Assembly (NCBI RefSeq): GCF_014650335.1
Contig: NZ_BMUT01000001.1
Coordinates: 1,187,291-1,251,290, forward strand
Source of the DNA: Streptomyces hiroshimensis
GTDB taxonomy: Bacteria > Actinomycetota > Actinomycetes > Streptomycetales > Streptomycetaceae
Length of the DNA: 64,000 bases
Direction of reading: 5' to 3'
In this document: in pieces, positions 50,295 to 58,742 of the stretch
Position numbering within the stretch: the stretch's first letter is position 1
Layout of the letters: each line of letters starts with the position of its first letter
Notes under the pieces: generated by a model
What the model was told of the DNA's origin: nothing
What the model saw: the letters and a program-made list of their open reading frames with translations, nothing else
Databases searched by the model: none
Translations under genes and position numbers: made by a program

Positions 50295-50746
50295 GGGGTC
50301 TTGCCCTCGTGGGCGCCATGCATGGCCGTGATCTCGGCGTCGGTCTCCCCGCGGTAGCAGATGTGCCAGTGCTGGTGCTTTGACTCCTGATACCGCCCGA
50401 GGTTCGTGGTCACAGAGCAGGCGCCGTACTCCTGCTCCACCTGCTTGGCCACCTCGCGCACAGTCCGCATGACCTCCGCCAGCAGCTCCTCGCCGCCTTC
50501 GCCGAGGTCGACGAGCGAGGGCGTGTGCTGCTTCGGCACGACCACGATGTGCACCGGGTACGAAGGCCGGGTGTGCTCGAAGGCCAGCACCGCATCGGTC
50601 TCCGCCACCACCGTGACGGGCGTGCCTACCAAGAAGACGACTTCCCCCGCGGTGCCGCTATCTACCTCGCACGTGAAGCCGAGGCCCGGATCTCCCTCGA
50701 CGACCTCGACGGTGCCGTCGAGACCGCCCACCAGGCAGTCGAACAT
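50291..50746 (-). CDS. HIT family protein
   Basis: A 151-residue histidine-triad protein. The triad SKHQHWHICY (H-x-H-x-H) is at about 126-135, preceded by the family's PVHIVVVPKQHTPSL strand and a helix with LLAEVMRTVREVAKQVEQ. HIT proteins are nucleotide hydrolases or transferases acting on AMP-linked substrates. ATG at 50746 has AGGAG about 10 nt upstream. The downstream GTG overlap ties it to a Nudix remnant, suggesting the pair once worked on the same nucleotide substrate. Confidence 0.85.
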   Translation of the reverse strand: MFDCLVGGLDGTVEVVEGDPGLGFTCEVDSGTAGEVVFLVGTPVTVVAETDAVLAFEHTRPSYPVHIVVVPKQHTPSLVDLGEGGEELLAEVMRTVREVAKQVEQEYGACSVTTNLGRYQESKHQHWHICYRGETDAEITAMHGAHEGKTP

Positions 50747-50938
50747 GGGTGGTGTCTCCTCAGCCCGCGGCACCTCCACCCTGGACGACCCGCGGATCAA
50801 GCTCGCCGTCCGCAAGGAGGTTCCCCTTGTCTGCGACTTCCTGGAACGCACCGCCTGACCCCCCAAATACGTCCTTGGAGTACTGCCGTCGGCCGAAATC
50901 CACAAAGGTTCACTCGCGCCGTCGTTGAGGAGCATGAC

Positions 50939-51145
50939 GTGACCCCACCGACCCTGCCAGGCCTGCTTGCTGCTGTGACCTGGCGCAAGAGCACGTATGG
51001 CCAGGCCCAGATCGACTGCGTCGAGGTCTCTGACGATATGCCCGGTGTTGTTCCCGTTCGCGACAGCAGGCGTCCCAGCGGATCCGCGCTCACCTTCGGG
51101 GCTCCCGCCTGGGGCTCCTTCATCACGAAGATCAAGACCGACTGA
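50939..51145 (+). CDS. DUF397 domain protein
   Basis: A 68-residue protein with the DUF397 pattern: VTWRKSTYGQAQIDCVEVSD, VVPVRDSRRPSG, LTFGAPAWGSFI. In Streptomyces these small proteins usually sit next to an XRE-type regulator and are thought to act with it. No such partner is present here, so it may be orphaned by rearrangement near the tRNA gene. GTG start with GAGGAG 7 nt upstream. Confidence 0.77.
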   Translation: MTPPTLPGLLAAVTWRKSTYGQAQIDCVEVSDDMPGVVPVRDSRRPSGSALTFGAPAWGSFITKIKTD

Positions 51146-51316
51146 CCTGGACATCACGCCACCGTGCCCTCGTAATTCACGGTGGGGAGAAGATCGCCCA
51201 GGGATAACTGGCCCCTCTGCCCCGCGGGTCGAGCGCAGGTTCAGGCAGCAAGATCTGCAAGGGGCGGTTAGAACGCAGCGAAGGGCCTGGCGATTGCCGG
51301 GCCCTTCACCTGTGAG

Positions 51317-51390
51317 TAGCGGGGACAGGATTTGAACCTGCGACCTCTGGGTTATGAGCCCAGCGAGCTACCGAGCTGCTCCACCCCGCG
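51317..51390 (-). tRNA. Initiator tRNA-fMet (anticodon CAU)
   Basis: On the minus strand the cloverleaf is complete: acceptor CGCGGGG with CCCCGC, D arm GAGC/GCTC, anticodon stem CTGGG/CCCAG with loop CTCATAA, T arm GCAGG/CCTGT with TTCAAAT. Three G-C pairs in the anticodon stem and the C1/U72 mismatch mark it as the initiator. CCA is not encoded. It borders mobile-element debris on one side, consistent with use as an integration site. Confidence 0.97.
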
Positions 51391-51536
51391 TCGGTACGGT
51401 GAACAGTACGGCATGGCCAGCGTGGCGGCGAACCAGATTTCCCCGCTACGGAAGCACCACTCCGGACACAGCCTGCTGCCCAGGGGGCCCTGGTCGGAGC
51501 AGTGGGAGGCGATCAGGCTTCGAGGCGGGCCTGGAT

Positions 51537-51838
51537 CTACGGGCCGAGGTCCGTGATGTTGCCGGCGCCCATGGTCAGAACGAGGTCTCCGGGGCGGGCC
51601 ATTCCCGCGACGATGTCCGGGATGGCGGCCATGTCGTGCTCGGCGCGCACGGCGGCGCCCGCGGCACCGCCGCGTCGATGATCAGGGTGCTGGTGATGCG
51701 CGGGATCGGGTCTTCGCGGGCGGGGTAGATGTCCAGGACCACGGAGGCGTCGACGATGGCGAGGGCCTGGCCCGCCTCGGCGGCGCGCACGCCGAGCGGC
51801 AGTCCCACGTAGCCTTGGCCTGCGACGACAACATCCAT
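51537..51838 (-). pseudogene. Chimeric remnant: nucleotide-sugar dehydrogenase start joined to MurC end
   Basis: The frame opens with MDVVVAGQGYVGLPLGVRAA, the Rossmann motif of UDP-glucose/ManNAc-type dehydrogenases. After 24 residues it becomes ASVVLDIYPAREDPIPRITS, a motif from the C-terminal domain of UDP-N-acetylmuramate-alanine ligase. A shifted frame then ends VAGMARPGDLVLTMGAGNIT with DLGP, as MurC does. Two unrelated genes are thus spliced and frameshifted. Adjoins the GT2 gene. Confidence 0.66.
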
Positions 51839-51867
51839 GACGACTCCAATCTGGGTAAGGAGCGGCT

Positions 51868-52641
51868 GTGCCCCTGGTTTCCGTGGTGATGCCGGTACAC
51901 AACTCGGCGGCCACGCTCGGGCCCTCAGTTCGGTCGGTGCTGGCGCAGACCCACACCGATCTCGAACTGCTGATCACCGACGACGCGTCCTCGGACGACT
52001 CGATGGATCTGCTGAAAGAGCTGGCCCGGCAGGACGAGCGGGTCCTGCCGGAGGCGGCAGCCCGGCAGGGGGGTGCGGCCCGGGCCCGGAACCTGGCCAT
52101 CGCGCGGGCCCGGGGTGACTACATCGCCTTTCTCGACAGCGACGACATGTGGCTCCCGACGAAGCTGGAGAAGCAGCTCGCCTTCGCCGCGACGGCCGGG
52201 ACACCCCTCACGTTCACCTCCTACTACAAGGTCGACGCCCTGTACGCGGGCGAGGCCGCCGACTTCGTCCCGAACGGGCGTGTGGTGTGGGCGCCGGAGC
52301 GCGTGGACTACAGCGCGATGCTGGTCCAGGACCACATCGGTGCCCTGACCGCCATGTACGACCGCAGGGTGGTCGGGACGAGGCTGATGCCGGACATGCC
52401 GAAGAGGCAGGACTACGCGCTCTGGTTGTCGATCATGCGGGACGGGACCCCTGCCCGTGCTCTGCGGGAACCATTGGCGGTGTACCGGTCTCAACGGGCC
52501 GGGTCGCTCTCGTCGAACAAGCTGTCGCTCGTCCCGTACAACTGGAACCTCTACCGCCGGCACGAGCAGCTCTCGGTGTTCCGGTCGGCTCGGGCTCTGG
52601 CCGGGGCGGCATGGCACTCGGTGAGGAAGTCGCGCATCTAG
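51868..52641 (+). CDS. GT2 family glycosyltransferase
   Basis: A 257-residue GT-A glycosyltransferase. It begins VSVVMPVHNSAATLGPSVRS with the nucleotide-sugar-binding LELLITDDASSD. The metal-binding DxD is in YIAFLDSDDMWLP (about residues 88-100). The catalytic base region is KRQDYALWLSIM. Such enzymes build cell-surface or exopolysaccharide. GTG start with AAGGAG at about 6 nt. Directly divergent from the dehydrogenase/MurC remnant, so it may be the survivor of a polysaccharide cluster. Confidence 0.89.
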   Translation: MPLVSVVMPVHNSAATLGPSVRSVLAQTHTDLELLITDDASSDDSMDLLKELARQDERVLPEAAARQGGAARARNLAIARARGDYIAFLDSDDMWLPTKLEKQLAFAATAGTPLTFTSYYKVDALYAGEAADFVPNGRVVWAPERVDYSAMLVQDHIGALTAMYDRRVVGTRLMPDMPKRQDYALWLSIMRDGTPARALREPLAVYRSQRAGSLSSNKLSLVPYNWNLYRRHEQLSVFRSARALAGAAWHSVRKSRI

Positions 52642-52714
52642 GGCGTGTTGTGAATGTGGCGCTGCCGGAAAAGCGTTTGACGCTCGTCGGCATCCGGCGG
52701 TCGGATGACGTGCC

Positions 52715-53614
52715 ATGAACACAGGGCAGATGCATCCCGGCATGCACCCCATCAACGACGACCTTGTGCGGCGGCTGGTCGCCGAGCAGTTCCCGCAGTG
52801 GGCGGGGCTGGCGGTTGAGCGGTTTCCGTCCGGCGGCACGGTCAACGCCATGTACCGGCTGGGCGACGACATGGTCGCACGACTGCCGCTGGTGAAGGGC
52901 GGGGCCGACGACGTGGTGATGGAGCGGACGTGGCTGCCCCTGCTCGCGCCCCACCTGCCCACACCGATCCCCGAGGTGCTCGGCGATGGGGAGCCCGCCG
53001 AGGGATACCCATCGCCGTGGTCGGTGTACCGGTGGCTGGCGGGGGAGCATCCCGAGGCGGGGGCACTGAGTGAACCGGTGCTGTTGGCCGGGGAGCTGGC
53101 CGAGTTCGTGGCGGCGATGCGGAACATCACTCTGCCGGGTGCGCCGCAGGCCCATCGCGGCGGGCCGGTGGCCTCGCTCGACGCGGCGACCCGGTCGGCG
53201 ATCGAGGAACTGCGAGGGATCCCGCAGGAGGGCGTCGACTGCGATGCCGCCACCGCCGTATGGGAGGAGGCGCTGCGGGCCCCGGGCTGGGACGGGCCGC
53301 CGGTGTGGCTGCATGCCGATCTCATGCCGGGCAACCTGCTGGTGGATGGTGGCAGGCTGACCTCGGTCATCGACTTCGGGTGCATGGGGGTGGGCGATCC
53401 GGCCTGCGATCTGTTCCCGGCGTGGAATCTGCTGCCGGCCGATGCGAGGGAAGTCTTCCGCGAGGCGGTGGACGTGGACGACGCGACCTGGATCCGCGGC
53501 CGGGGGCGGACGCTCTCGCAGGCACTGATTGCGCTGCCGTATTACCGGAAGACGAACCCGGCGATGACGCACAGTGCCCGGCACGTGATCCGGGCGGTCT
53601 TGGGAGAGGGCTGA
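52715..53614 (+). CDS. Aminoglycoside phosphotransferase (APH) family protein
   Basis: A 299-residue kinase-like fold protein. The catalytic loop VWLHADLMPGNLLVDGG (about 195-211) is the HxDxxxxN motif and VIDFGCMGVGDPACDL is the metal-binding DFG-type segment. N-terminal MVARLPLVKGGADDVVMERT includes the ATP-binding lysine region. It phosphorylates an unknown small substrate; whether it gives aminoglycoside resistance cannot be inferred. Start ATG has no clear ribosome site. About 70 bp after the GT2 gene. Confidence 0.87.
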   Translation: MNTGQMHPGMHPINDDLVRRLVAEQFPQWAGLAVERFPSGGTVNAMYRLGDDMVARLPLVKGGADDVVMERTWLPLLAPHLPTPIPEVLGDGEPAEGYPSPWSVYRWLAGEHPEAGALSEPVLLAGELAEFVAAMRNITLPGAPQAHRGGPVASLDAATRSAIEELRGIPQEGVDCDAATAVWEEALRAPGWDGPPVWLHADLMPGNLLVDGGRLTSVIDFGCMGVGDPACDLFPAWNLLPADAREVFREAVDVDDATWIRGRGRTLSQALIALPYYRKTNPAMTHSARHVIRAVLGEG

Positions 53615-53641
53615 GCCCGGCGCGTGTGGGGATCGTGCTGG

Positions 53642-54518
53642 TCACAGCCACTCGTTGATGGATGTGACCAGCACAGTGGCCTGGTAGCGGACTGCAAGCT
53701 TGTCGTATCGGGTGGCCACGGCCCGGTGGCGCTTGAGTCTGTTGATTCCGCACTCCACCGCGTGGCGCCTCTTGTGGTCCTCCTTGTCGAACTCGGGCGG
53801 ACGGCCGCCGCGGGAGCCGAGCTTCTTGCGGTTGCGGACCTGGTTGGACTTCTCCGGGATGGTGCAGAGCACACCTCGTCTACGCAGGTAGGCGCGGTTC
53901 GCACGGGAACCGTACGCCTTGCCGGCACGGACCTTGTCCGGCCTGGTGCGTGGCCGGCCCGGCCCGATTCGGGGCACCCGGATGCCCTGCAGGACCGGCT
54001 GGAACTGCGGGCTGTCATGCCGCTGCCCGGCACTGACGAGCAGGGACAGCGGCTTCTGCCCCTGCTCGACCGTCAGGTGCAGATTGGTCGTCACCCCGCC
54101 GCGCGAGCGACCGAGGCCGTGATCGTCGGGTTCGGCGTCGACGCCGCCGGGAGGTTCCTTCTGCAGTGCCCCTTTTTTTACGCGCACCGGCCGCATGCTG
54201 GTGAGCCCGGGCGATCGTGGAGTCCACACTCACATCCCATGTGATCAGGCCCTTGGCGTCGGCTTCGGCCTGCAGCTGCTCGAAGATCCGCTTCCAGGTG
54301 CCGTCGCGCTGCCGGCGCCGGAACAGGTCGTAGGCCCGGTCCCACGGACCGTACCTCTCCGGAAGATCGGGCCACGGTGCACCCGTCCTGGTCCGCCACC
54401 GTAGCTCGTTGATCAGCTGCCGACGCGTCCACGTCCGGGGACGGCCTGGTTTCTTGCCCACCGGCAACAACGGCTCAAGTCGGGCCCACTGGGCGTGCGT
54501 CAGATCACCACGTCCCAC
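53642..54518 (-). mobile_element. IS5-family transposase split by a frame change at A7G4
   Basis: Two overlapping frames make one DDE transposase. The first (GTG at 54518) has DLTHAQWARLEPLLP, WRTRTGAPWPDLPERYGPWD and the first Asp in [17 protein letters not shown]. At the run of seven A followed by four G (coding strand) the homology moves to the second frame: [20 protein letters not shown], the second Asp region [16 protein letters not shown], and [20 protein letters not shown]. One A fewer would make it continuous, so it needs slippage or programmed frameshifting, or it is inactive. No clear terminal repeats were found. It sits in a former P-loop NTPase gene. Confidence 0.8.
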
Positions 54519-54534
54519 GGCCGGATCATCCGCG

Positions 54535-54690
54535 GCCTTGATCCACTTTTGCAAAAGACCCTGTACGCACCGCTGCAGCAAAGAAGACTTACCCGCCCCG
54601 GAAGGAGCCATCACGAGCAACGGCCCCCCGACCTGGAGCCGCTCCGTCAACTGGGTGACAACGCGGGCAGTGGCTACTGGCGAGCTCGCC
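54535..54690 (-). pseudogene. P-loop NTPase (STAND-like) fragment
   Basis: A short frame VTQLTERLQVGGPLLVMAPS then GAGKSSLLQRCVQGLL contains a full Walker A motif of the kind found at the N terminus of STAND/WD40-type NTPases. Both ends are cut, by the transposase on one side and a recombinase remnant on the other. Only the P-loop remains. Confidence 0.45.
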
Positions 54691-54693
54691 TAT

Positions 54694-54862
54694 TCAACTG
54701 TCGCCGGTTCCCCGCGGAACCCTTCCTGCTGGTGACCGTGAGTGGTCGCCGATGGTATATCGGCTCCAGGTCCCACCGGCCTCGGATGTGAGGCGAGTTG
54801 TGGTGACCTGGTGGTAACCGCGGGCATCGGCGACGACGGGGGCAGGCATCTCCAGCGCCGTG
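54694..54862 (-). pseudogene. Recombinase-like C-terminal fragment, second copy
   Basis: The frame MPAPVVADARGYHQVTTTRL and AGGTWSRYTIGDHSRSP closely parallels the end of the chimeric gene at 56428 (PAPVVADALRYHQVTATRLA, GGPWSRYAPGDHTRSP). It is a separate, diverged copy of the same recombinase 3' end, and the DNA similarity extends to 54671 on one side. Confidence 0.55.
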
Positions 54863-55056
54863 GCCGAACAGGGACAACCGGGACTGCCAGGTGCGGTTGA
54901 GTTTCCTGGGGTGGACCAGGGCGTTGAAGACCGTCCAGAATGGCGGCCGCCAGCTCTTCACGGGACTGGAGGGCGGAGTCGGCCGCCTTGCCTTCCGGTA
55001 ACCTCCGGCGGCCGACTGACGATCGAGATGGGCCAAGGCGGAACTTCGGGCCGGAA

Positions 55057-56010
55057 TCAGAAGGCGGGCGCCCTCGGCACACAGGGAGCAGCCGGGGCTG
55101 AGGGGTCCAGGGCCCGCTTGACCAGTCCGATCGCACGCGGGCTGTACGTCATGCTCAGATGGGCGGAGAGGTCGACGACGCAGCCCTCCTGCAAGGTGAT
55201 GTTCTGCACCGTTGCTCCGGGGCCCGCCGTCATGAACGTGCTCTGCCAGGGGGTGGTGATCTCGTCGTACTTCGTGCCGATCACGGTGTAGTCGATCCCG
55301 GGAACGGTGTCCCCGTCGGCGTTGAGCTCCTTGATGAAGTCGGATTTCTCGTACTGCTGGATTCCCGCCTTCCCCAAGAGCTTCTCCCCGGGGCCCAGCA
55401 TGTGGAGCTTGTCGGCGAGAGTCTCGATGCCGCTCATGGTGGTGCCGTGGTTGGTCGCGCCGAGCTGGACGACCTTCTTGACCTTGTTCTTCGAGGGGTC
55501 GGTCGGGTTCGCGCCTCCGTCGGCCTTGAGATACCAGCGGGCCAGGGTCCCACCCTGGGAGTGGCCGACAAGGTCCACCTGGCCGGAGCCGCTGGCAGCG
55601 AGCACCTTGTCCACGAAGGCGGCCAGCTCCTTGGAGGACTTCCTGATGTCTCCGTAACCCTTGACGGTGGGAGCGAGAGCCACTCCGGCGTCGTCGGTGT
55701 CGCCGTAGTCGAGGGCGTAGACGCAGTAGCCCTGGGCCTTCAACTCGGGGGACATCCGGGCCCAGTTGTTGTAGCGGTTCTCGTAGGTCCCGTGCACCAG
55801 GACGACCGGACGCGGGTGGGCGGCGCTGGGACGGCAGTTCCAGTCATTGGCGCCCGGCGGATCGATGTCGAGGTGGAGGATGGAATGGACCATGGCGGGA
55901 AGGAAATTGTCCTGCTCAGGGCCGGTCTCCGCGGCCGCGGACGTGGAGGTGGCCAAGACCGTCGCCGCGGCGGTGGCACAGACGGCGGTGACATATTTCG
56001 GTATGTGCAA
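55057..56010 (-). CDS. Secreted lipase/esterase (alpha/beta hydrolase)
   Basis: A 317-residue secreted enzyme. The best start is TTG at 56010, with AGGAG 6 nt upstream, giving a signal peptide VTAVCATAAATVLATSTSAA. The mature part has PVVLVHGTYENRYNNWARMS (oxyanion HG), VDLVGHSQGGTLARWYLK (nucleophile elbow) and a late HLSMTYSPRAIGLV (His). This pattern matches actinobacterial class 2-type lipases that hydrolyse lipid esters outside the cell. A longer frame to 56103 has no signal peptide at its N terminus. Flanked by mobile-element debris. Confidence 0.82.
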   Translation of the reverse strand: MHIPKYVTAVCATAAATVLATSTSAAAETGPEQDNFLPAMVHSILHLDIDPPGANDWNCRPSAAHPRPVVLVHGTYENRYNNWARMSPELKAQGYCVYALDYGDTDDAGVALAPTVKGYGDIRKSSKELAAFVDKVLAASGSGQVDLVGHSQGGTLARWYLKADGGANPTDPSKNKVKKVVQLGATNHGTTMSGIETLADKLHMLGPGEKLLGKAGIQQYEKSDFIKELNADGDTVPGIDYTVIGTKYDEITTPWQSTFMTAGPGATVQNITLQEGCVVDLSAHLSMTYSPRAIGLVKRALDPSAPAAPCVPRAPAF

Positions 56011-56405
56011 GACGGCTCCTGAGAAGTGTGGAACTCGGGCCACGCGCGATGTTTCACATGGGTGCCGACCGAGGAGGGAACCTCGGGTGACCTCCTCCGA
56101 CACCCCCCACCGGATGACGCACCGTCAGATCCCGCCCCTGGTAACTCCCGAGGAGAATCCCGGACCGTCGGCCGCGTACCCCGGGTAACTTTCCGGGCCC
56201 CCAGTATGCACGCGAGGCGGGAGGTTCTGAAGGGAGGGAACACAAACCTCGAAGGGGGTAGGTGGGGCTGCCGGCAAAGCCCCTCTCCGGGGTCGTGCGG
56301 CCGCGAGTGACCTCGACGCCACCGGCACGCCCCGGAGTTGAGTTCCGCGGAGAACGCCTTGGCCGTGGCCCCCGCCCCTGCCATACCTCGTCGGCGGCGT
56401 CCTTC
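56011..56405. other. Gene-free stretch
   Basis: About 400 bp upstream of the lipase with no convincing frame; it holds presumably the lipase promoter and ends where the recombinase-like similarity begins. Confidence 0.35.
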
Positions 56406-56427
56406 GACGACCGGTGAGCTTGCGTAA

Positions 56428-57216
56428 TCAACTATCGCGGGTTCGTGGTTCTGATGGGCTTGCAGGTGACCGTGTGTGGTCACCGGGGGCATACCGGCTC
56501 CAGGGTCCGCCGGCCTGGGTGGCGAGCCTGGTCGCGGTGACTTGGTGGTATCTGAGCGCGTCTGCAACGACCGGGGCGGGCACCTCCAGGACGTGCTGGC
56601 GGATCGCGGCGCCTCGGCCGGCGATGGTCGGGATGCCCAGTACCTTGATGAGGGCCGACAGCGCCTCAGGGTGCATCGGCTGACCCGCGCGGCGGCCAGG
56701 GAACAGCCAGCGGGAGCCAGGATTCGTCGCTGTGCGCATGTTGGCGCGGCTGGCGATGTAGCGAAGCAGAAGATCCGCGAACGGGACAGGGGCGGGCGAC
56801 GGCGGCTCGCCGAGCCGTAGCAGAACCTGGTCGCTGTCGGTGGTGACATCGTCGATCGTGAGCCGGACGAGGCGAGTGACCGGCTGTGCGTAAAGGAGCA
56901 CGATGACCGCAGCGACCCGGCTCCGAAGCGGCAGGCTTTCGTTGGTAAAAAGCTGGCCCAGCATCTTCATTCGCTGCTGCTGGGTGAGCTGGGTGCCCCG
57001 GCGGATCTGTGCACCAGGGAGCCGGAATCGCCGGGTGAGCCTGTTGGACGCGCACCACATCAGGAAAGGTTTGACGCTGTCGCGGGCGCGGTCGCTGTGC
57101 TCGAACCGTGCCGGCAGGTCACGCCACGGCACACCGGTCCGCTGCCGGAAGAGAACGCCGTTGATCACCCTGCGATGACTCTTCCAACGACCGCCTCGTC
57201 CCATGTTCTTCGGCAA
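56428..57216 (-). pseudogene. Chimera: IS5-type transposase start joined to recombinase-like C-terminal part
   Basis: The first 45 residues, GRGGRWKSHRRVINGVLFRQ and RTGVPWRDLPARFEHSD, copy the N terminus of the neighbouring intact IS5-type transposase on the opposite strand. The rest (SVKPFLMWCASNRLTRRFRL, LPLRSRVAAVIVLLYAQPVT, RYIASRANMRTATNPGSRWL, PGRRAGQPMHPEALSALIK) looks like the catalytic half of a tyrosine-recombinase-like integrase common in Streptomyces elements. One open frame of 262 codons spans the join. It is most likely a rearrangement product; expression or function is doubtful. Confidence 0.6.
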
Positions 57217-57237
57217 GTGCGGCTCCAGCCGAGCCTA

Positions 57238-58189
57238 GGGCGTGTCCGATGAGTCGCGTGACTGCCGAGCGGTGATGATCGTTCCGGTCTGCGTGGGGCG
57301 GGGTGACTTATCGAATGAAGAATGGGCTCGGCTGGAGCCCTGCTTACCGAAGGATGCCGGCCGGGGCGGGCGTTGGAAGAGCCATCGCCGGGTGATCAAC
57401 GGAATCTTGTTTCGGCTGCGTGCCGGCATCCCATGGCGAGATCTGCCGGCACGGTTCGGGAAGTGGCAGACGGTGTATGACCGGCATCGCCGCTGGTCAG
57501 CCGACGGCATGTGGGACCAGATTCTGAGGGTCGCCCAGGCGGATGCCGACGTGGAAGGTCGTATCGACTGGTCGATGGTGAGCGTGGACTCCACCGTGTG
57601 CCGTGCTCACCAGCACGCTGCCGGTGCACGCAAGCAGGCGCCGCACAGGCCGGGCAGGCGCACCCGGCCCGCTCAGCATCGTCCGGATGAAGCCCTCGGC
57701 CGTTCGCGCGGCGGGCTGATGACGAAGATCCACTTGGCCGGGGAGGGCGGACTGCGGCCGTTGGCCATGCTGGTCACACCCGGACAGTGGGACGATGCCC
57801 CGCAGATGATCGCGGTCCTGGAACGCGTTCGCGTGCCCCGCCCGGCAGGCGGCCACCCGCGCACCAGGCCGGACCATCTCAGTGGTGACAAAGCGTACTC
57901 ACCACGCTGCAACCGCCGATGCCTGCGGCGTCGGCAGATCAAGCACACCATCCCTGAACGCCGGGACCCGCGGGCCCACCGCCAACGCCGAGGCAGCAAT
58001 GGCGGCAGGCCCACCGGCTTCGATGCGGCACGCTATGCCCGCAGAAACGAAGTCGAGCGGATGGTCAACCGGTTGAAGATCCACCGGGCCGTGGCTACGC
58101 GTTCTGACAAGAGGGCGTACGTCTTTCATGGCACCGTGACCGTTGCAGCCGTAAGCCTGCGGCTGCGCTCCTGACCGCCGGACAGATCC
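57238..58189 (+). mobile_element. IS5-family insertion sequence, apparently complete
   Basis: The element starts with GGGCGTGTCCGATGAGTC directly after CTAG and ends with GACCGCCGGACAGATCC. The ends are imperfect inverted repeats sharing the TGTCCG core and terminal GTC. It carries a single transposase gene. An inverted second copy of its left transposase end lies next to it (56428-57216). Confidence 0.68.
57275..58174 (+). CDS. IS5-family DDE transposase
   Basis: A 299-residue transposase with a full DDE triad: the first Asp in [19 protein letters not shown], the second in LSGDKAYSPRCNRRCLRRRQ and the Glu in ARRNEVERMVNRLKIHRAVA. The N-terminal domain has LSNEEWARLEPCLP and GRGGRWKSHRRVINGILFRL then AGIPWRDLPARFGKWQTVYD. 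ATG at 57275 is one of several possible starts; a GTG at 57293 is also family-like. All catalytic residues are in one frame, so it may be active. Confidence 0.92.
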   Translation: MIVPVCVGRGDLSNEEWARLEPCLPKDAGRGGRWKSHRRVINGILFRLRAGIPWRDLPARFGKWQTVYDRHRRWSADGMWDQILRVAQADADVEGRIDWSMVSVDSTVCRAHQHAAGARKQAPHRPGRRTRPAQHRPDEALGRSRGGLMTKIHLAGEGGLRPLAMLVTPGQWDDAPQMIAVLERVRVPRPAGGHPRTRPDHLSGDKAYSPRCNRRCLRRRQIKHTIPERRDPRAHRQRRGSNGGRPTGFDAARYARRNEVERMVNRLKIHRAVATRSDKRAYVFHGTVTVAAVSLRLRS

Positions 58190-58208
58190 AGACTCCAGGC
58201 GTGACCTG

Positions 58209-58535
58209 TCAGAGGTGCGAGTCGAGGAACGCCTTGAGCTGCGACTTGCTCATGGCGCCTGCCTTCTGCGCGGCCGCCGCCCCATTCTTGAACAGGATCA
58301 GGGTGGGGATGCTGCGGGCGCCGAACTGTGCCGGTGTGGCCTGGTTATCATCCACATTGATCTTTGCGATGGTCACCTTGCCTGCATACTCCGGAGCGAT
58401 GTCCTCCAGAAGTGGTGCCAGCGTCTTGCACGGTCCGGACCACTCGGCCCAGAAGTGCAGAATGACAGTCATATCGGACTTTATGGCGTCTCCTTCGAGC
58501 GAGGCGTCACCCACGTGGATAATCTCGCCGGCCAT
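58209..58535 (-). CDS. Thioredoxin with CxxC changed to SxxC
   Basis: A 108-residue single-domain thioredoxin by every landmark except the key one: FWAEWSGPCKTLAPLLEDIA at about 28-47 has Ser33 where the nucleophilic Cys should be, keeping only Cys36. The cis-proline loop ARSIPTLILFKNGAA is normal. Without the nucleophile it cannot reduce disulfides in the ordinary way; it may bind clients, act as a chaperone-like or regulatory partner, or be decaying. It is adjacent to and divergent from a MerR regulator, which suggests regulated expression. Start ATG after GGGGAGGG. Confidence 0.86.
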   Translation of the reverse strand: MAGEIIHVGDASLEGDAIKSDMTVILHFWAEWSGPCKTLAPLLEDIAPEYAGKVTIAKINVDDNQATPAQFGARSIPTLILFKNGAAAAQKAGAMSKSQLKAFLDSHL

Positions 58536-58681
58536 GCGGCCCTCCCCTTAACGATCAAGAAACAGCGGGTTGCCGGTAGCACCTCGACGCCGGAGAGGGG
58601 CTGCAAATGCCGACTCAGCCCGAGATGGGAATCCCCGGTGGCGGTCACTTGGCGGGGAGCTGTCTGGCCGCCGTGGTGTTG

Positions 58682-58702
58682 CACATGCCGTAGCGGCATG
58701 TG
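58682..58702. promoter_or_regulatory. Perfect 21-bp palindrome, likely MerR operator
   Basis: CACATGCCG-TAG-CGGCATGTG, exact two-fold symmetry, 40 bp before the MerR start and between the divergent SxxC-thioredoxin and MerR genes. MerR proteins bind such dyads between spaced promoter elements. Confidence 0.5.
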
Positions 58703-58742
58703 GTGTCGTCGAGGCACTACGGCACGAAAGGCTCCTTCTGCG

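Noticed and set aside
50763..50858. Short plus-strand C-terminal-like frame (DDPRIKLAVRKEVPLVCDFL)
   Set aside because: It looks like the end of a real gene, but only about 30 codons remain with no start; too little to call a feature.
54015..54650. Transposase with an N-terminal ATP-binding domain
   Set aside because: The Walker A motif belongs to an interrupted NTPase gene in the same open frame; the transposase starts at the GTG at 54518.
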